Of a stretch of 64,000 nucleotides of DNA, positions 53,590 through 64,000 are shown one piece after another (position 1 is the first letter of the stretch; each line of letters starts with the position of its first letter). The stretch comes from Ganoderma boninense. Its lineage: Eukaryota > Basidiomycota > Agaricomycetes > Polyporales > Polyporaceae. Below the pieces are notes generated by a model. The model made no database searches. It saw only the letters and a program-made list of their open reading frames with translations, and had not been told where the DNA came from. The stretch is taken from positions 744,001-808,000 of the forward strand of contig CM035313.1 of the NCBI GenBank assembly GCA_002900995.3, read 5' to 3'. Made by a program: the position numbers and the translations under genes.

Positions 53590-55064
53590 CTATGCCCGGC
53601 GTTTACCGGACCGCCCTCCCCGCCCGGACATTGCTCGCGTCTCACGCTTCTCTTCAACCATCCCCACCTCATAGAAGTCCTCCAAAGACTCTTCCTGGGT
53701 GCCCTCTCCGTCTTGAGGGGAAGCTCCCATCGCTGTGTTTGCGCGTAAGGCGTACGCTCCCTGCATGTGCTAGGTCACTTACTTTCATCCAGGCTTGAAT
53801 CATCATCGGACTCCTCCATGTCCGCGTCCGCGTCGACATCCATGTTTTGCTGCAATCGGCGAGCGACGTTTTCCGCCAGAGCACCATCACAACTGTCGTG
53901 CTGATTGCCGCATGGATCCTCGAGAGTCGGAAGCACCCCGCTCGGAGTCACCGGGGTCGTTGTATGCTGAACATCGCTCATGTCGCCTGCAGGTACGTAT
54001 GCGGATCAATATGGAGCCATTCACTGAATTAAAACATTCAGCTGCCCTGCCCACTCACTATCTTCCTCAGGTATCATCTCCAACGAAGGCGGGGGGCGCC
54101 TGTACAGGTCCAGCGAGGGTGCGCTGAAATCCGTGGCGTCGACGTCTCCATCCTTCACAACGACGATATCCACCGGATGGAATTGCGCAAACCAATTCAC
54201 CATCGTGATGTGGTATGTTATCGTGAAAGATATTGCGACGATATCTCCGCGATGCAAAGTGGGCGGGGAGCGTTCAGATATGGGAACAATCCTGTCCTCT
54301 TGCTTCATCCAAACCCTCGGGCGATCACCATTGGCGCGAAACCCCTTCGATTCATGATCGGCCTTTGCAACCCAATGGTGCAGGTGTCCAGGAGCTGGGT
54401 CCCGGGACTCCGTGTTTCCCCGTCGAAGGAACATCGGAGTTTGCATCCAGAAACGGCTCCGATACCGCGGATCAGAGCCGGACAAGTAGGCGCGACGTGG
54501 CAGACCGCCCTCGTTGAAGCCCGGCACAGTCCGCATATAGTCGTCCAGTGCCTGGAAAATGTAAGTGTCGTCCTCAAACCGTGTTCACTGTGTACTAACC
54601 CATTGTCCCTCGTACAGGCTCAAGTCATTGAAACTGTCGAATATATACGTGTATAGGCATTTCATGTTCGGACGTCGTTGCCTGGGTTGTACAGGTCAGC
54701 CGCTGTGGTGAACTTCTGGAGCCCACACACTTACACGGACTTCTGGTCTACTCCGAACGGGGTTGCTTGACCGTCTGGGACGTAGTTCCCAGTCTCCTGG
54801 TCATCGGACTCTGCGAATATTGCTGCGTGGCTGAAGATAGCAGGCTCCCCCGTCGCCCTGTCGCACATCTGTCAACATTGGATTAGCCTTGAAACGATCA
54901 AACGTTCGGTATGTACTCACCGTCCATCTTTGCCTCCCGTCCATCTTTGCGAATACTTTCCCTAGCTTGTGGTTGACCGTCCGGACGGCCCCCATGAAAG
55001 GAATCAATCCCCTGGCGAACGGATGCCTCTTGTACTTCTCGAGTAGGTCGTTGGCTTCCTGCAT
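53590..55064 (-). CDS. Unrecognised multi-exon gene with acidic then basic C-terminus
   Basis: The 3' exons are well fixed with consistent phases: 54551-54059, 53986-53783, 53711-53590. An exon ending at 54600 codes YTYIFDSFNDLSLYEGQW. Another, within 55064-54920, codes MQEANDLLEKYKRHPFARG and RTVNHKLGKVFAKMDGRQR. The 54.5-54.1 kb exon has GFNEGGLPRRAYLSGSD, RGDIVAISFTITYHIT and FAQFHPVDIVVVKDGD. The tail is acidic (DADADMEESDDDSSLDE) and ends SGRGGRSGKRRA, which could be a nuclear signal. The start may lie further upstream. I believe related uncharacterised proteins are frequent in polypores, but cannot name the family. Confidence 0.55.
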
Positions 55065-55489
55065 ATCGTAGATGAAACCGAGCCTGCGGTGAAAAGCTGT
55101 AGTAGAGAAAATGGCGGCTAGCGCTTCGAACGAGGTGGGACGATGTCCTCAATGTCGTTCATGGACTTACGTTTTATACCTACAGTCCTGCCGCAGGAGG
55201 CCCCCTGCAAGCTCACTCTGGTTGTCGCGTTCTTCGCTTTTTGGTTACTTGGCTATCACACGAACACGTCAAAACTCCATCATCTCCCCCAAGTCTGAAA
55301 TCCGGCGTATCCGCTCGCGTTGCCACTCTCTCAACTTTCGACTCCCAGCTAACCGAGTTTCTTCGCACAGGACAGGATCACATCACAACATAGTATGAAA
55401 GTCGACCTCCGCCTCACAGAACCTTGCTACTGCACACTCTCCGCCTTTCTTTTTGCAAATTTCTGACACAGGAAGTCGAATCCTGTACA

Positions 55490-56340
55490 TGTCGATACCA
55501 GGTGACCAATATGTCGGTGTGGTCGTCCTGGCTACGATCTTTCTTCCGAGCGAACACGAGTGCCCAAGGCTGAACCGACTTTGCCTCCCCTGCCATGGGC
55601 ACCTATTTCTCCCACCTCCTCCCCTCTCCGCCTTCCGCAAAAGTCTGAGGGAATATAGGTGTGCGTCGATACGAGCTAGAAAGACATCCCTTCTTTACAC
55701 GACCCCCTTTCAGGAAACTCCCCTCCACTGACGTCGAATCCTGGTGCCTGGAGCATCGACTTCTTTCCGAATGGCGACATCGTCATCACGGCACACGTCG
55801 CGTTCCGCCGTGACGCGATGGAATGCGAGAGTTATGCGGCGTGTCCGCCTGGTGAGCAGCGTCCGGTGTCTAGAGGTGTTTTGACCGAGCTAAACACATT
55901 GCAGGGGCTTATATGCCGCTACGTTATAGGGCTCCTCTACCACACTGCCGGGGGGCGAAACCATCTAGTTCGGATTCCTGCCGATACTCCATTCACAGAA
56001 GAGCCAGGCTCAGCCATTTGGACCGACGACCTTCAGACCAGACGCTGGTTTTCCCGGGGGTCTCGCCGAACTAGGGTTGCCTCCGTTCCAACGGACAACG
56101 CCCTAGTTTTGACGAACAGTTACTCCATTATAACGTCGAGGTGCTCCAACACTGCTGCGGTGAATCACTCTGTGCGAACGAAATGGGGGTTCACGTTTCG
56201 CGGGCATGTGTTGGTGGTGAGGCATGCGGTTAGGAGTGTTCTACGTGTGACGAACATCCATCACGCTGAACGAGGCCTCATCGACTACGTAGTCCACAGG
56301 TGCGTATTCTTGCAGTTTAAGTGTTTTTCTACTAACTGAA
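55490..56340 (+). CDS. Unrecognised multi-exon gene fragment
   Basis: Coding-looking pieces on the plus strand: MSIPGDQYVGVVVLATIF near 55,490; SIDFFPNGDIVITAHVAFRRD at 55,753-55,815 before a GTGAGC donor (about 55,850); then GLICRYVIGLLYHTAGGR, SAIWTDDLQTRRWFSRG and FRGHVLVVRHAVRSVLRV up to DYVVHR at about 56,297. The segment NGDIVI...FRR recalls RGDIVAISF in the 53.6-55.1 kb gene, so distant relationship is possible. Boundaries and integrity are unclear; it may be decayed. Confidence 0.4.
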
Positions 56341-57825
56341 CCTTCATAGTCACCTACGGCACGCCCGAGGCGTTCTAACCTAGTAAACTTCTTGACCTTA
56401 CATATTCGCCCACGTTGCGGGCCATGTATCTCTGCCTGTTCATACTTGGTAGCGGATGAATGTAGTTCGGATTTATCTCCCCAAATCGCGCATACTTTCA
56501 TACATGCATACACAGTTGATTACCCGCACCTGTTGCTCTATTTCGTGAAATCGTGTATTGCCAAAATCCTACTGGTTCTGCCGCCAATGTCGCCCGAAAA
56601 TGCCCAGAGACGTGCTTACGTAACACGACAGAATTCGCCTACCCGTTTCGCGTCTCCCACACCATCTTCCCCCCCCCTCCTGACCCCCGCTAGCTTCCAC
56701 ACACTGTACGCCTGTAGCCTGGCTACCTGGTAGCATCTGCTATGCTTCGTCTCCGTGGTGGCAATAAAGGCCTGATGGTCTTCCCCTTCCCGGTTCGTCG
56801 AGTTGTTGATTCCTTCCACCCGCGCCACCATCGACCCGGGAAATCTTACTTCTAGGAATCCTCCTCCCTCTCGACAAATGCCTCACCCTGCCTACAAGAC
56901 ACAATGAGTCCGCTGGAGAGATCGGTTCTTTCTGTCTCAGCGATGTATCAGCTCCAAACGTGCGAAGCCTTGCAGCTTAGAGTCCGCCAATGGATACCAT
57001 TGTCCTCCGCAGATGTGGCCGTTCGCGACTGCAAATCTCCGACCCTCATGTATGTCCTCTTGCCCAGGTGTTGACACGTCCCCTTCCCATCTGCGTAGAG
57101 GCTTTTAAGCCGCAACGTCCTCCATACTAGTCCCTCCACACCTCCCCATCTTTGTCTTCCTCTGTTGCTCGTCAAATCCAACGACTCTTGAACACCCATT
57201 CACATCATGCGGACCGTGATTCGTAAGCGCAGTACGTATCGCGTGGCATCTTTGGCTTTTCAGTGATAAAGTCGCTGACTTCGCTCGTGTAGATGGGTAG
57301 GTTCTGTGGCACGATATGCAAAGCTCCCTGTTTACAACCTCCGCCCCTCGGTTTCCAGCGTTGAAGTTTCTTTCGACCGCCGGAAGGTGCATCCTTCTCG
57401 TCTCTCGCACGCGAACCCGTCTGACGTCATCCAACGCAGGTCGAAAACACCCTTCACGCTGTATGTGCCTGTACTCCCCGACCAACGCTGTGCTCACATG
57501 GTGATAGTTATCATGGGGGCTGGACCTCGAGTTCGTCAGCATTTCGGAGTACGTATAGTGCAGTTCGTCTTCCCGTTCATTCCAAACCATCTTTTGCAGC
57601 GTCGTTATGCATGTCGTGGATCGAGTGCCCGATGACGTTATGAATACTGAGACCTTTACGGTGCGAACAGTCTCAGTCATTTCTACGCTCTTTTCATTCA
57701 TTTGACGATTTATGCTAGATCTTCCTCGCCGAGATCGTATCCACGTTCTCTTCGCGTCATCCCGATTATGCCCTCCTCGCCGGTCGAGTTTACACCACAT
57801 ATATCCACAAGCGAGTACCCAAACG
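56341..57825. other. Stretch without a supportable gene model left of the gap
   Basis: Long overlapping frames on both strands (57105-57800 minus, 57306-57635 plus) disagree, and neither shows a domain. A gene may be cut by the gap. Confidence 0.4.
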
Positions 57826-57925
57826 NNNNNNNNNNNNNNNNNNNNNNNNNNNNNNNNNNNNNNNNNNNNNNNNNNNNNNNNNNNNNNNNNNNNNNNNNNN
57901 NNNNNNNNNNNNNNNNNNNNNNNNN
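57826..57925. other. Assembly gap (100 N)
   Basis: Exactly 100 unknown bases; the round number suggests a scaffold join of unknown true length. Confidence 0.99.
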
Positions 57926-58873
57926 GCTCCTTGTGAACACATTCCGCTTACCCAAGGGTGTCCAGTTCCCCTTTTACTGCACGTCTCACAAGTCAAAAAT
58001 GCTCTCAAATGCAGGACCGCAGACATATTCAGTGCATGTAAGTTTGTCATTCTCTTACAAAGGCGACTCCGCATTGTAAGGTCGACTTTAACACTTTCGC
58101 ATTTGTTTGCAGCTTTTCCGCTTCTCGCACTGGGAATCCAGACCCACATATTCCTAAAAATCCTGATGTGCAGTCCGCCCACTACCGAGGACGGTGACGG
58201 TTACCTACCTGCTATCCGTGTCCACATCAGGAAAAAACAGCTTGCCTACGTCAGCCTCTGTAGCCTCTGTAGCCACGGAGCGCGCGTAGACAAGTCCCAT
58301 ATGTATAGAGCGCTGTACCTGCGTGCGGCGTCTATATAGTCTTCTGTAGAACTTCTGTAGATGGCCATAAACACCAGTATTATCCTATAATCACGCAGAT
58401 CAAGAGGTAATGAAAGAAAAACGAATGTCATTGAAACACAGCACACTAATACATGATGTCTATGGTTACGCTGCGTAAACCGATAGCTCCTAGAGGCCCA
58501 TTCTGCCAAGAATCCCGGGCATCAAGCCCGGCAGGTGCACGGCGGACCCGAAAAGACTCACTCACACACCTTGTAGAGCCATGCTTGCCACTGACCTACC
58601 ACGTTGTTAGAGGGGTGGGCGGGGATAACCTGTCGAGGTCTTTATCCCAGCACCGCTACATCCCATAACGCCGTTCCCAAGCATGTCCTGGAAATCTCGA
58701 GGCGCGACGAGCAGTGGGAGAAAACAAATCGACAACGCACCTGGCATCAAGCACCTTTCGAGAAGAGGACAGACGTAACTCACCTGACCATCCCACCGCT
58801 TGGTGGTGGGTACGAGACTCGATGAAAAACTCACCGACATTCATGTTGTCGACAGTGCCGGCCCAAATTCAAG
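57926..58873. other. Stretch without a clear gene right of the gap
   Basis: Short frames only. A plus-strand piece (57,926-58,200) may be the end of a gene that starts left of or inside the gap. Confidence 0.4.
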
Positions 58874-59473
58874 CTACGACCTGCGTGACATCCAATGTGA
58901 GTAGCCAGAGCGCAAGAAATACTCACATGTATCCGAAGTTGAGATCCTACACAGGCGCACCCCCAGCGCACGGAGGTCACGGTCCGCCTCGAACGCGCGC
59001 ATCATACTCAAGACCGCCGTCCCGCACCGCACCTTCACGACCGTCTCGCACGCCTCGAGGCCGTGCGCAAGCATGATGTCCAGGAGGTCAGGGGGGAGCT
59101 CGGCAAGCGCCTCGTCGAGCTTGTCCGCGCGGGGGAGGAAGACGGGCATCATGAGCGTGTCGCTGTTGGCCTCGGACTCGGCTTGGAGGCGCGTGATGCG
59201 GAGGAGCATGGCTGCGCCGATGCTCCACGTTGCGATGTTCGTGCTGCGTGTGAGGCAGGTGAAGAACGGGATGACGCCAGGGAGATCCTTGCATTGCTCT
59301 CGGCACGTCGACACGCAGCTGCGCAGGAGGGGGACGAGGGCCAGGTACAAACCCAGCGCCGGCTCACATGAAAGGTTCCAAGACTTACCGTGGAGGGAGA
59401 ACTGAATAAATCCAGTACGAACCAACAGCTTGGGCTGGAGATGGGCATGTAGAAGTGGATGTCGAGGAGGCAT
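58874..59473 (-). CDS. Unrecognised helical protein, partial model
   Basis: Open from an ATG at 59473. The convincing coding part is about 59,360-58,980: GLYLALVPLLRSCVSTC, IPFFTCLTRSTNIATWS, AAMLLRITRLQAESEANS, KLDEALAELPPDLLDIM and VRCGTAVLSMMRAFEAD. It is amphipathic-helix rich without membrane spans. A GTAAGT inside the 5' part (near 59,390) and a GTGAGT at about 58,928 suggest introns, so both ends of the real gene differ from this frame. Such a helical region can occur in the regulatory part of fungal transcription factors, but no zinc cluster is seen here. Confidence 0.45.
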   Translation of the reverse strand: MPPRHPLLHAHLQPKLLVRTGFIQFSLHGKSWNLSCEPALGLYLALVPLLRSCVSTCREQCKDLPGVIPFFTCLTRSTNIATWSIGAAMLLRITRLQAESEANSDTLMMPVFLPRADKLDEALAELPPDLLDIMLAHGLEACETVVKVRCGTAVLSMMRAFEADRDLRALGVRLCRISTSDTCEYFLRSGYSHWMSRRS

Positions 59474-60737
59474 GTAAATGCCCGGCTAGAATGTTGGTGA
59501 ACGGTCGTCGGCAGCAAGAAGGGCGTCGGGGGTCACAGTGGATCAGCAACCAAGACGGGGTGAGACTCTGGCCAACAGAGCTGTGGATCGCTCCTAAAAC
59601 CAGTACCGGAGACAGTTCACATAGTGCGCCACTGGCGAGAGGAGTGAGGGGAGGGTTGGGTTGCCGTCGGCAGAACGAGGGGGAAGAACGAGGGAAGGGA
59701 AAGGAACGAGGCACGGTTCAAGTTGCCAGCGAAGCGCAGGCCATTGGGCGGCAACCGCGAGCGCCCGATTCAGGGCAGGCTGATGAAAACTTCGACTCTC
59801 CCTCGTCGGGTCCTCCTTCTCTGTCAAATGGTCAGCGCACCGTAGATGGAGATATTTAAGCTTACTTGAGGGTCAAGTATCACGCTGCACACCTTCCCTT
59901 GACATATAAGGCTTATTTATGACTATCCCCTCTAACGACATTTTGGGGCTGGATCTACTGGCGCTACTTGGCACTACAGCACGCTATAGAGTCCCGCACC
60001 AGAGGTACGTAGTTTACGCAAGCTACATAGCTCACCACGGTGGCTATGTACGAAATACTTTTTCCTGATGCAGTCGACCAGTAGGTGCTTCACATTCGGC
60101 ACACTTACTTACCCTCAGGCTGTTTCTTTTCACAGCAGCCCCCGCAGACAAGGACACTACACACATCAACGCGAGACGACGTGTCTACGTCGAACGGCTA
60201 TGGTGGTCCGTACTGGACAGAAATAAATGTTTTTTCAGATATGAGGCTGGTGACGGAAGGATCTACGTGTACACTCCAGGAAATCCCAGTGACCTGGAGG
60301 TTACTGCAGGTCAATCAGGTGACTAAAGTAAACTGAAGTAAACTGAAGTACGTTCCCACGCTCGCAAACTCATTCGCTCAGTTTACTTCAGTAACCTCGG
60401 CTGAAACGCGATAGCGTCCACTCATTCAGTAACATCATTATGCTCCAGTTCACTTCGGTCACTTTGCCTCGATTCTGGTGTGAAGTTGTATCAAGTAGCG
60501 GGCATGTTCTAATGTCAGCTGTGCCAACAGGACATCGCAGCTACTCCTGTTTACTGAACGTTCCTCCACAGGTCTCCATTCACATCTGCCCAGCTAAGTC
60601 TAGACCGGGTGATCACTACACCATCGATGCCTCTTGCCTTCCACGAGAATCTCTGACACCATCCTCACATTCTAACCACCAACATCCCCCTCCCCCTTGC
60701 TGGTCAACGTCTATCTCCCATCATCCGCGCTATTGTC
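59474..60737. other. Upstream region without gene
   Basis: It contains a short direct repeat GTAAACTGAA (near 60,330-60,350) and inverted-looking AGTTTACTTCAGT copies (near 60,379). Otherwise nothing is recognised. Confidence 0.4.
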
Positions 60738-62598
60738 ATGTCCCAGTCCGACCTTCAACTTCCCCTTGAAGATCGACCAGCCTTTGTGCTCGACAACCTT
60801 CGGGCGGCATATCATGTCCTCAGCGATCGTGTCAACCGTGCGCTGCGCACTCAAATTGGCGATACACATCGCCTTCAGGAGCAGAAGGCAGAGGTGCTGG
60901 ACTTCCTAGCCTCCGCAACTCAGGTAAGCACATCATTTATTGGACACACTTCGTATTAGTCCTGTTCTAATTTACCATAGCATTCTACGTTTTTTTCTGC
61001 ATCAGAATTTGCTACGCTTGAACACAGCATTGCGGACATGCTCTCTCTTCTCGACCGAGCATCTACGCAGTCATTGGATCCCCTTGAAGATGGCGCTGAA
61101 AACCTCGTCGTCGCATACCGGCTCCAGCGGCCTGGTGGCCGTGGTCGTCCCAGGTTGGAGTTTGACCCAGGGTTTCTAGCAGCTGCCTTGGAGCTTCGTG
61201 GACCGACCGGCGTTGCCAGCGTTTTTGGATGTTCCTCACGCACAGTCCACCGTCGCGCGGTGGAATACGGCATTCTACAGCCTGGACAGCCTGTCTACAC
61301 AGATGCTCCCCAAGCGGATGGCAGCGTCCTGCGGTCGTACCGATCATCGACACGGCCCGTTTCTACCCTCACCGATGATGCCCTCGACGCTCTCGTATCC
61401 GACATTCTCCAGGTCTTCCCAGCATTCGGCAGCCGCATGATCATCGGCCGCCTCAAGGCTGCAGGTCACCACGTTCCCCGCGCTCGAATTGTCGAGGCCT
61501 ATGCTCGCGTACACGGACGTACTGGCCGGTTCGGAGATCGATCCATACACCGTCGGAAGTACAAGGTACCTGGATCCAACTCCCTCTGGCATCATGATGG
61601 CCAGCACGGTACGCCGCCGCCGTTCCTTCAAGTGGTTAACACGATTACTGATGCGCCGCCCTAGGCCTCATCAGGTGGAAGCTCGTTCAACACGCATTCG
61701 TGGACGGCCATTCTCGCTTCGTTGTTGGGATTCGTGTTCACAACAACAACCGTTCTGCGACTGTTTTGCTCCTGTTTAACGACTGCCGGACGAAGCATGG
61801 GACACCGAGCCGAGTACGGGGAGATCATGGTACAGAGAATGTTCTGGTTGCAGAGTGGATGGAGACCCACCGTGGTAGCGGTCGGGGATCGTACATATGG
61901 GGCCGGTGAGTCTCTCCAATTGTTTCCTTATTGTGAACTGCAGAACAAGATCCCGTATTAGGAGCGTCCACAACACCCGCATCGAGCGTCTTTGGTACGA
62001 CGTCACCCACGGTTATGGGCACAAGTGGAAGGAGTTCTTCCTCGACCTCGAGACGCACCACAACCTCGACCCAAACATTCCTGCGCATCTCTGGCTCCTT
62101 CATCACCTTTTCCTCGATGCTATCAATCAAGACGCTCAGGAATGGGCAGCGGCTTGGAACTCACACGTGTTACAGATCCACGGAGAAAGGAACAGGAGCC
62201 CTGCTGACATGTTCCTGTTCAGCCTAGTCCAAGATGGTCCGCGTGGTGTTTATTTCAATGGCGAGGCAGAGAATGATGTCGTTGAAGATCTGGCAGGTTA
62301 TGGGGTGGATTGGGACGTCGCTGATGACCCGCAGCTCATGGCTCACTTGCTGGAAAACAATCCCCAGGACTGGGATGAGAGCAATCCATTTTTAGCAGCT
62401 CCGTCTTCTTTCTCCGACGTTCCATGCGACGCTCCAGGATGCCCGTTCACACTAGAGGAGGTGGAATTGTTGAATCAGATGTTGTCGGAGAATCTTCAGC
62501 TTGATCTCTCATCTCGTAACATGCAAATGCGTCGTTTGGTATGGGTTGTTGCTTTACAGTATTCCATGGACATTTGGCGTTCCCGTCCACAAGCATAG
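60738..62598 (+). CDS. Integrase-core (DDE) protein of the Agaricomycete host-gene-like family
   Basis: Exons 60738-60923, 60981-61608, 61665-61905, 61962-62598 give 563 aa with all phases matching. The N-terminal half has a helical region and a helix-turn-helix-like part ([20 protein letters not shown]) and [17 protein letters not shown]. The RNase H-like integrase core holds D268 (WHHDGQHG), D325 ([10 protein letters not shown]) and E360 (HNTRIERLW), 34 residues between the last two, so the triad is complete. It ends with a long helical C-terminal domain ([27 protein letters not shown]). Related intron-bearing integrase-core proteins occur in many basidiomycetes and some animals. Whether they transpose or serve the host is not established. 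No LTR or inverted terminal repeat was noticed next to it. Confidence 0.85.
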
Positions 62599-62713
62599 CA
62601 TGTACACTAGTTAAAATTCAATGTGTTCCACCTCAACGTAGCTATGGCGCTACTTTCTTTCTCTGCTACCATCATCTCTGATCCCTCTCTCCATTCACTG
62701 TCCTACATCTAGT

Positions 62714-63879
62714 ATGCCTTCCAACTCATCATTCGACCACTCTGAGGATCACCCACTGTCCACACTCTTACACATTGAAAGCCTTGTCCACGGCTTGCCA
62801 AATGCCCCACGTCCTACAGGAAACACCAACGAGTCTTCGTCATCTCCCACTCTACCCCTAACTGCTCCTACATCAAACCGCCAGTACGATCTGGAGGATA
62901 TTGCTCGTGCAATGTCTGACTACCGCGAGGACTACGACATCTATCGTTGGGCCCTAATGTTTACGCCGAACACCGGCTGGTGCTCCTGGGTGAACCTTCA
63001 GACTATTCCCCGGACCGAGACTGGCGGTGTCACTTGGGACACGGCCATGGAATACGGGTGGACTGAGGTCATAACAAGGCGTCTTCGAGGAAGGGCCTGG
63101 CCTCTACCATCCCCCCAAGATCTTCCACCTCCTGTCCTCCATCACATTCTCCGCGGCCCACCACCACTTCGGCAGGCGGTCATTCAAGTGACCTTTAATT
63201 CGTCTTCAAATGAGGTCTTCCTGAACATCAGCGTCACACGGAACCATAGATACATGCCGAACCTCCGCCGCAATGCCACGGGTGACACCCAGTCGCCAGA
63301 TAGCGTCTCGGTATGATCTTTGCACAGCTGGCGCATAAGCAGATGCTCAATCTTTTAAACACAGCTTCTGCTGCCTACCCTCCCAGCCCAAGCCCGTCAG
63401 TGGTGCTCATACTTCAAACAGAGGGTGGAGTCCACGAGGCATCTTGAATATTCGCAAACACGCGACTTGCGCACTTTGGCGCACATTTTTAGCTACCTTG
63501 CGGATGAAGTCGATGCCAACGGTGCTGAGTGGGAAAGTTATTTAACGTTCCTCAACTTCCTCATTTTGGACAATGCGGGGCGAGGTGATCATGCTATGCT
63601 TCTCTGTGCGTGGGCTGCAGCTGTGCTACCCGTGAGTGTCGTTTACTGAGAGCTTCTTTCCTTGACCTTATTGGTCCGACACAGGCAGTGGCCCGTGAAG
63701 GACGGCATGCAGTCAAATGGCTCTGGGGTGATGCATGTGGCAGACAGGTTTACTGGACACACGAGGATGGAGTCCTAAAGAACCACGGCTTCTTATTTGG
63801 TGACCATATTCATACGTGGGGTGTCGACGGTATTGTGCATCCTGTAACCGAAGCCACTGAACTTGTGGCCCCCTTCTAA
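62714..63879 (+). CDS. Unrecognised protein directly downstream of the integrase-like gene
   Basis: Three exons 62714-63310, 63365-63631, 63685-63879, all in phase 0, encode 352 aa. The first ~65 residues are Ser/Pro/Thr-rich. Then come YDLEDIARAMSDYREDYD, WVNLQTIPRTETGGVTW, AVIQVTFNSSSNEVFLNI, a helical part (LRTLAHIFSYLADEVDANG) and the end HGFLFGDHIHTWGVDGIVHP. It begins 115 bases after the integrase-like stop on the same strand, so the two may travel or act together. No known domain; the frame is clean, which supports an active gene. Confidence 0.7.
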
Positions 63880-64000
63880 TCTATCCTATTCAACTGCGGC
63901 CATTCGTAGTGTGCAAAAGAATGCCTGCTGGATTCTGTAGTCTGGAGCGCGGTGGGGCTGTAAGTCTGAACAGAAGGAAATCTGTCACGCTGTCAGACCT

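Overview
The window is nuclear DNA of a filamentous basidiomycete. Genes are dense with many 50-75 nt GT-AG introns, the chitin synthase is fungal, and several families (HNH protein, MYND protein, integrase-like protein, fungal Helitron) are typical of Agaricomycetes. A wood-decay polypore-like fungus is my inference. All exon models below come from reading splice sites and reading frame by eye.

Layout. 1-1.6 kb: 3' end of a Ty3/gypsy retrotransposon. 2.5-8.7 kb: a chitin synthase gene and, downstream of it, a decayed tandem copy. 9-13.3 kb: a disordered SQ-rich protein and a probable TPP1/Tpz1-type telomere protein, possibly one gene. 13.9-24.7 kb: a compact conserved block with an HNH-domain gene, RAD23, an LRR protein, Arf6 and a mitochondrial-type cysteine synthase, followed by tRNA-Gly(UCC).

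25-58 kb is an accessory island. It holds a long ORF of a repeated unknown family split by a 497-bp TRIM retroelement with a perfect target-site duplication; a Helitron with three separate lesions; a ribonucleotide reductase small subunit that has every metal ligand but no usual C-terminal tail; a 2.7-kb near-perfect palindrome; a MYND gene; a second copy of the split family in opposite orientation; several unrecognised multi-exon genes; and a protein with two tandem Gal4-type zinc clusters. A 100-N assembly gap lies at 57,826-57,925. At 60.7-63.9 kb an intron-bearing integrase-like gene with an apparently intact DDE triad is followed by an unknown gene.

How the genes relate: the left third carries housekeeping functions (cell wall synthesis, excision repair and proteasome shuttling, vesicle traffic, cysteine metabolism, telomere). 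The middle is a recombination and transposition hot spot in which host-like genes (RNR, zinc cluster, MYND) sit among mobile elements. Some short frameshifts (RAD23, HNH, MYND) may be assembly errors rather than real mutations.
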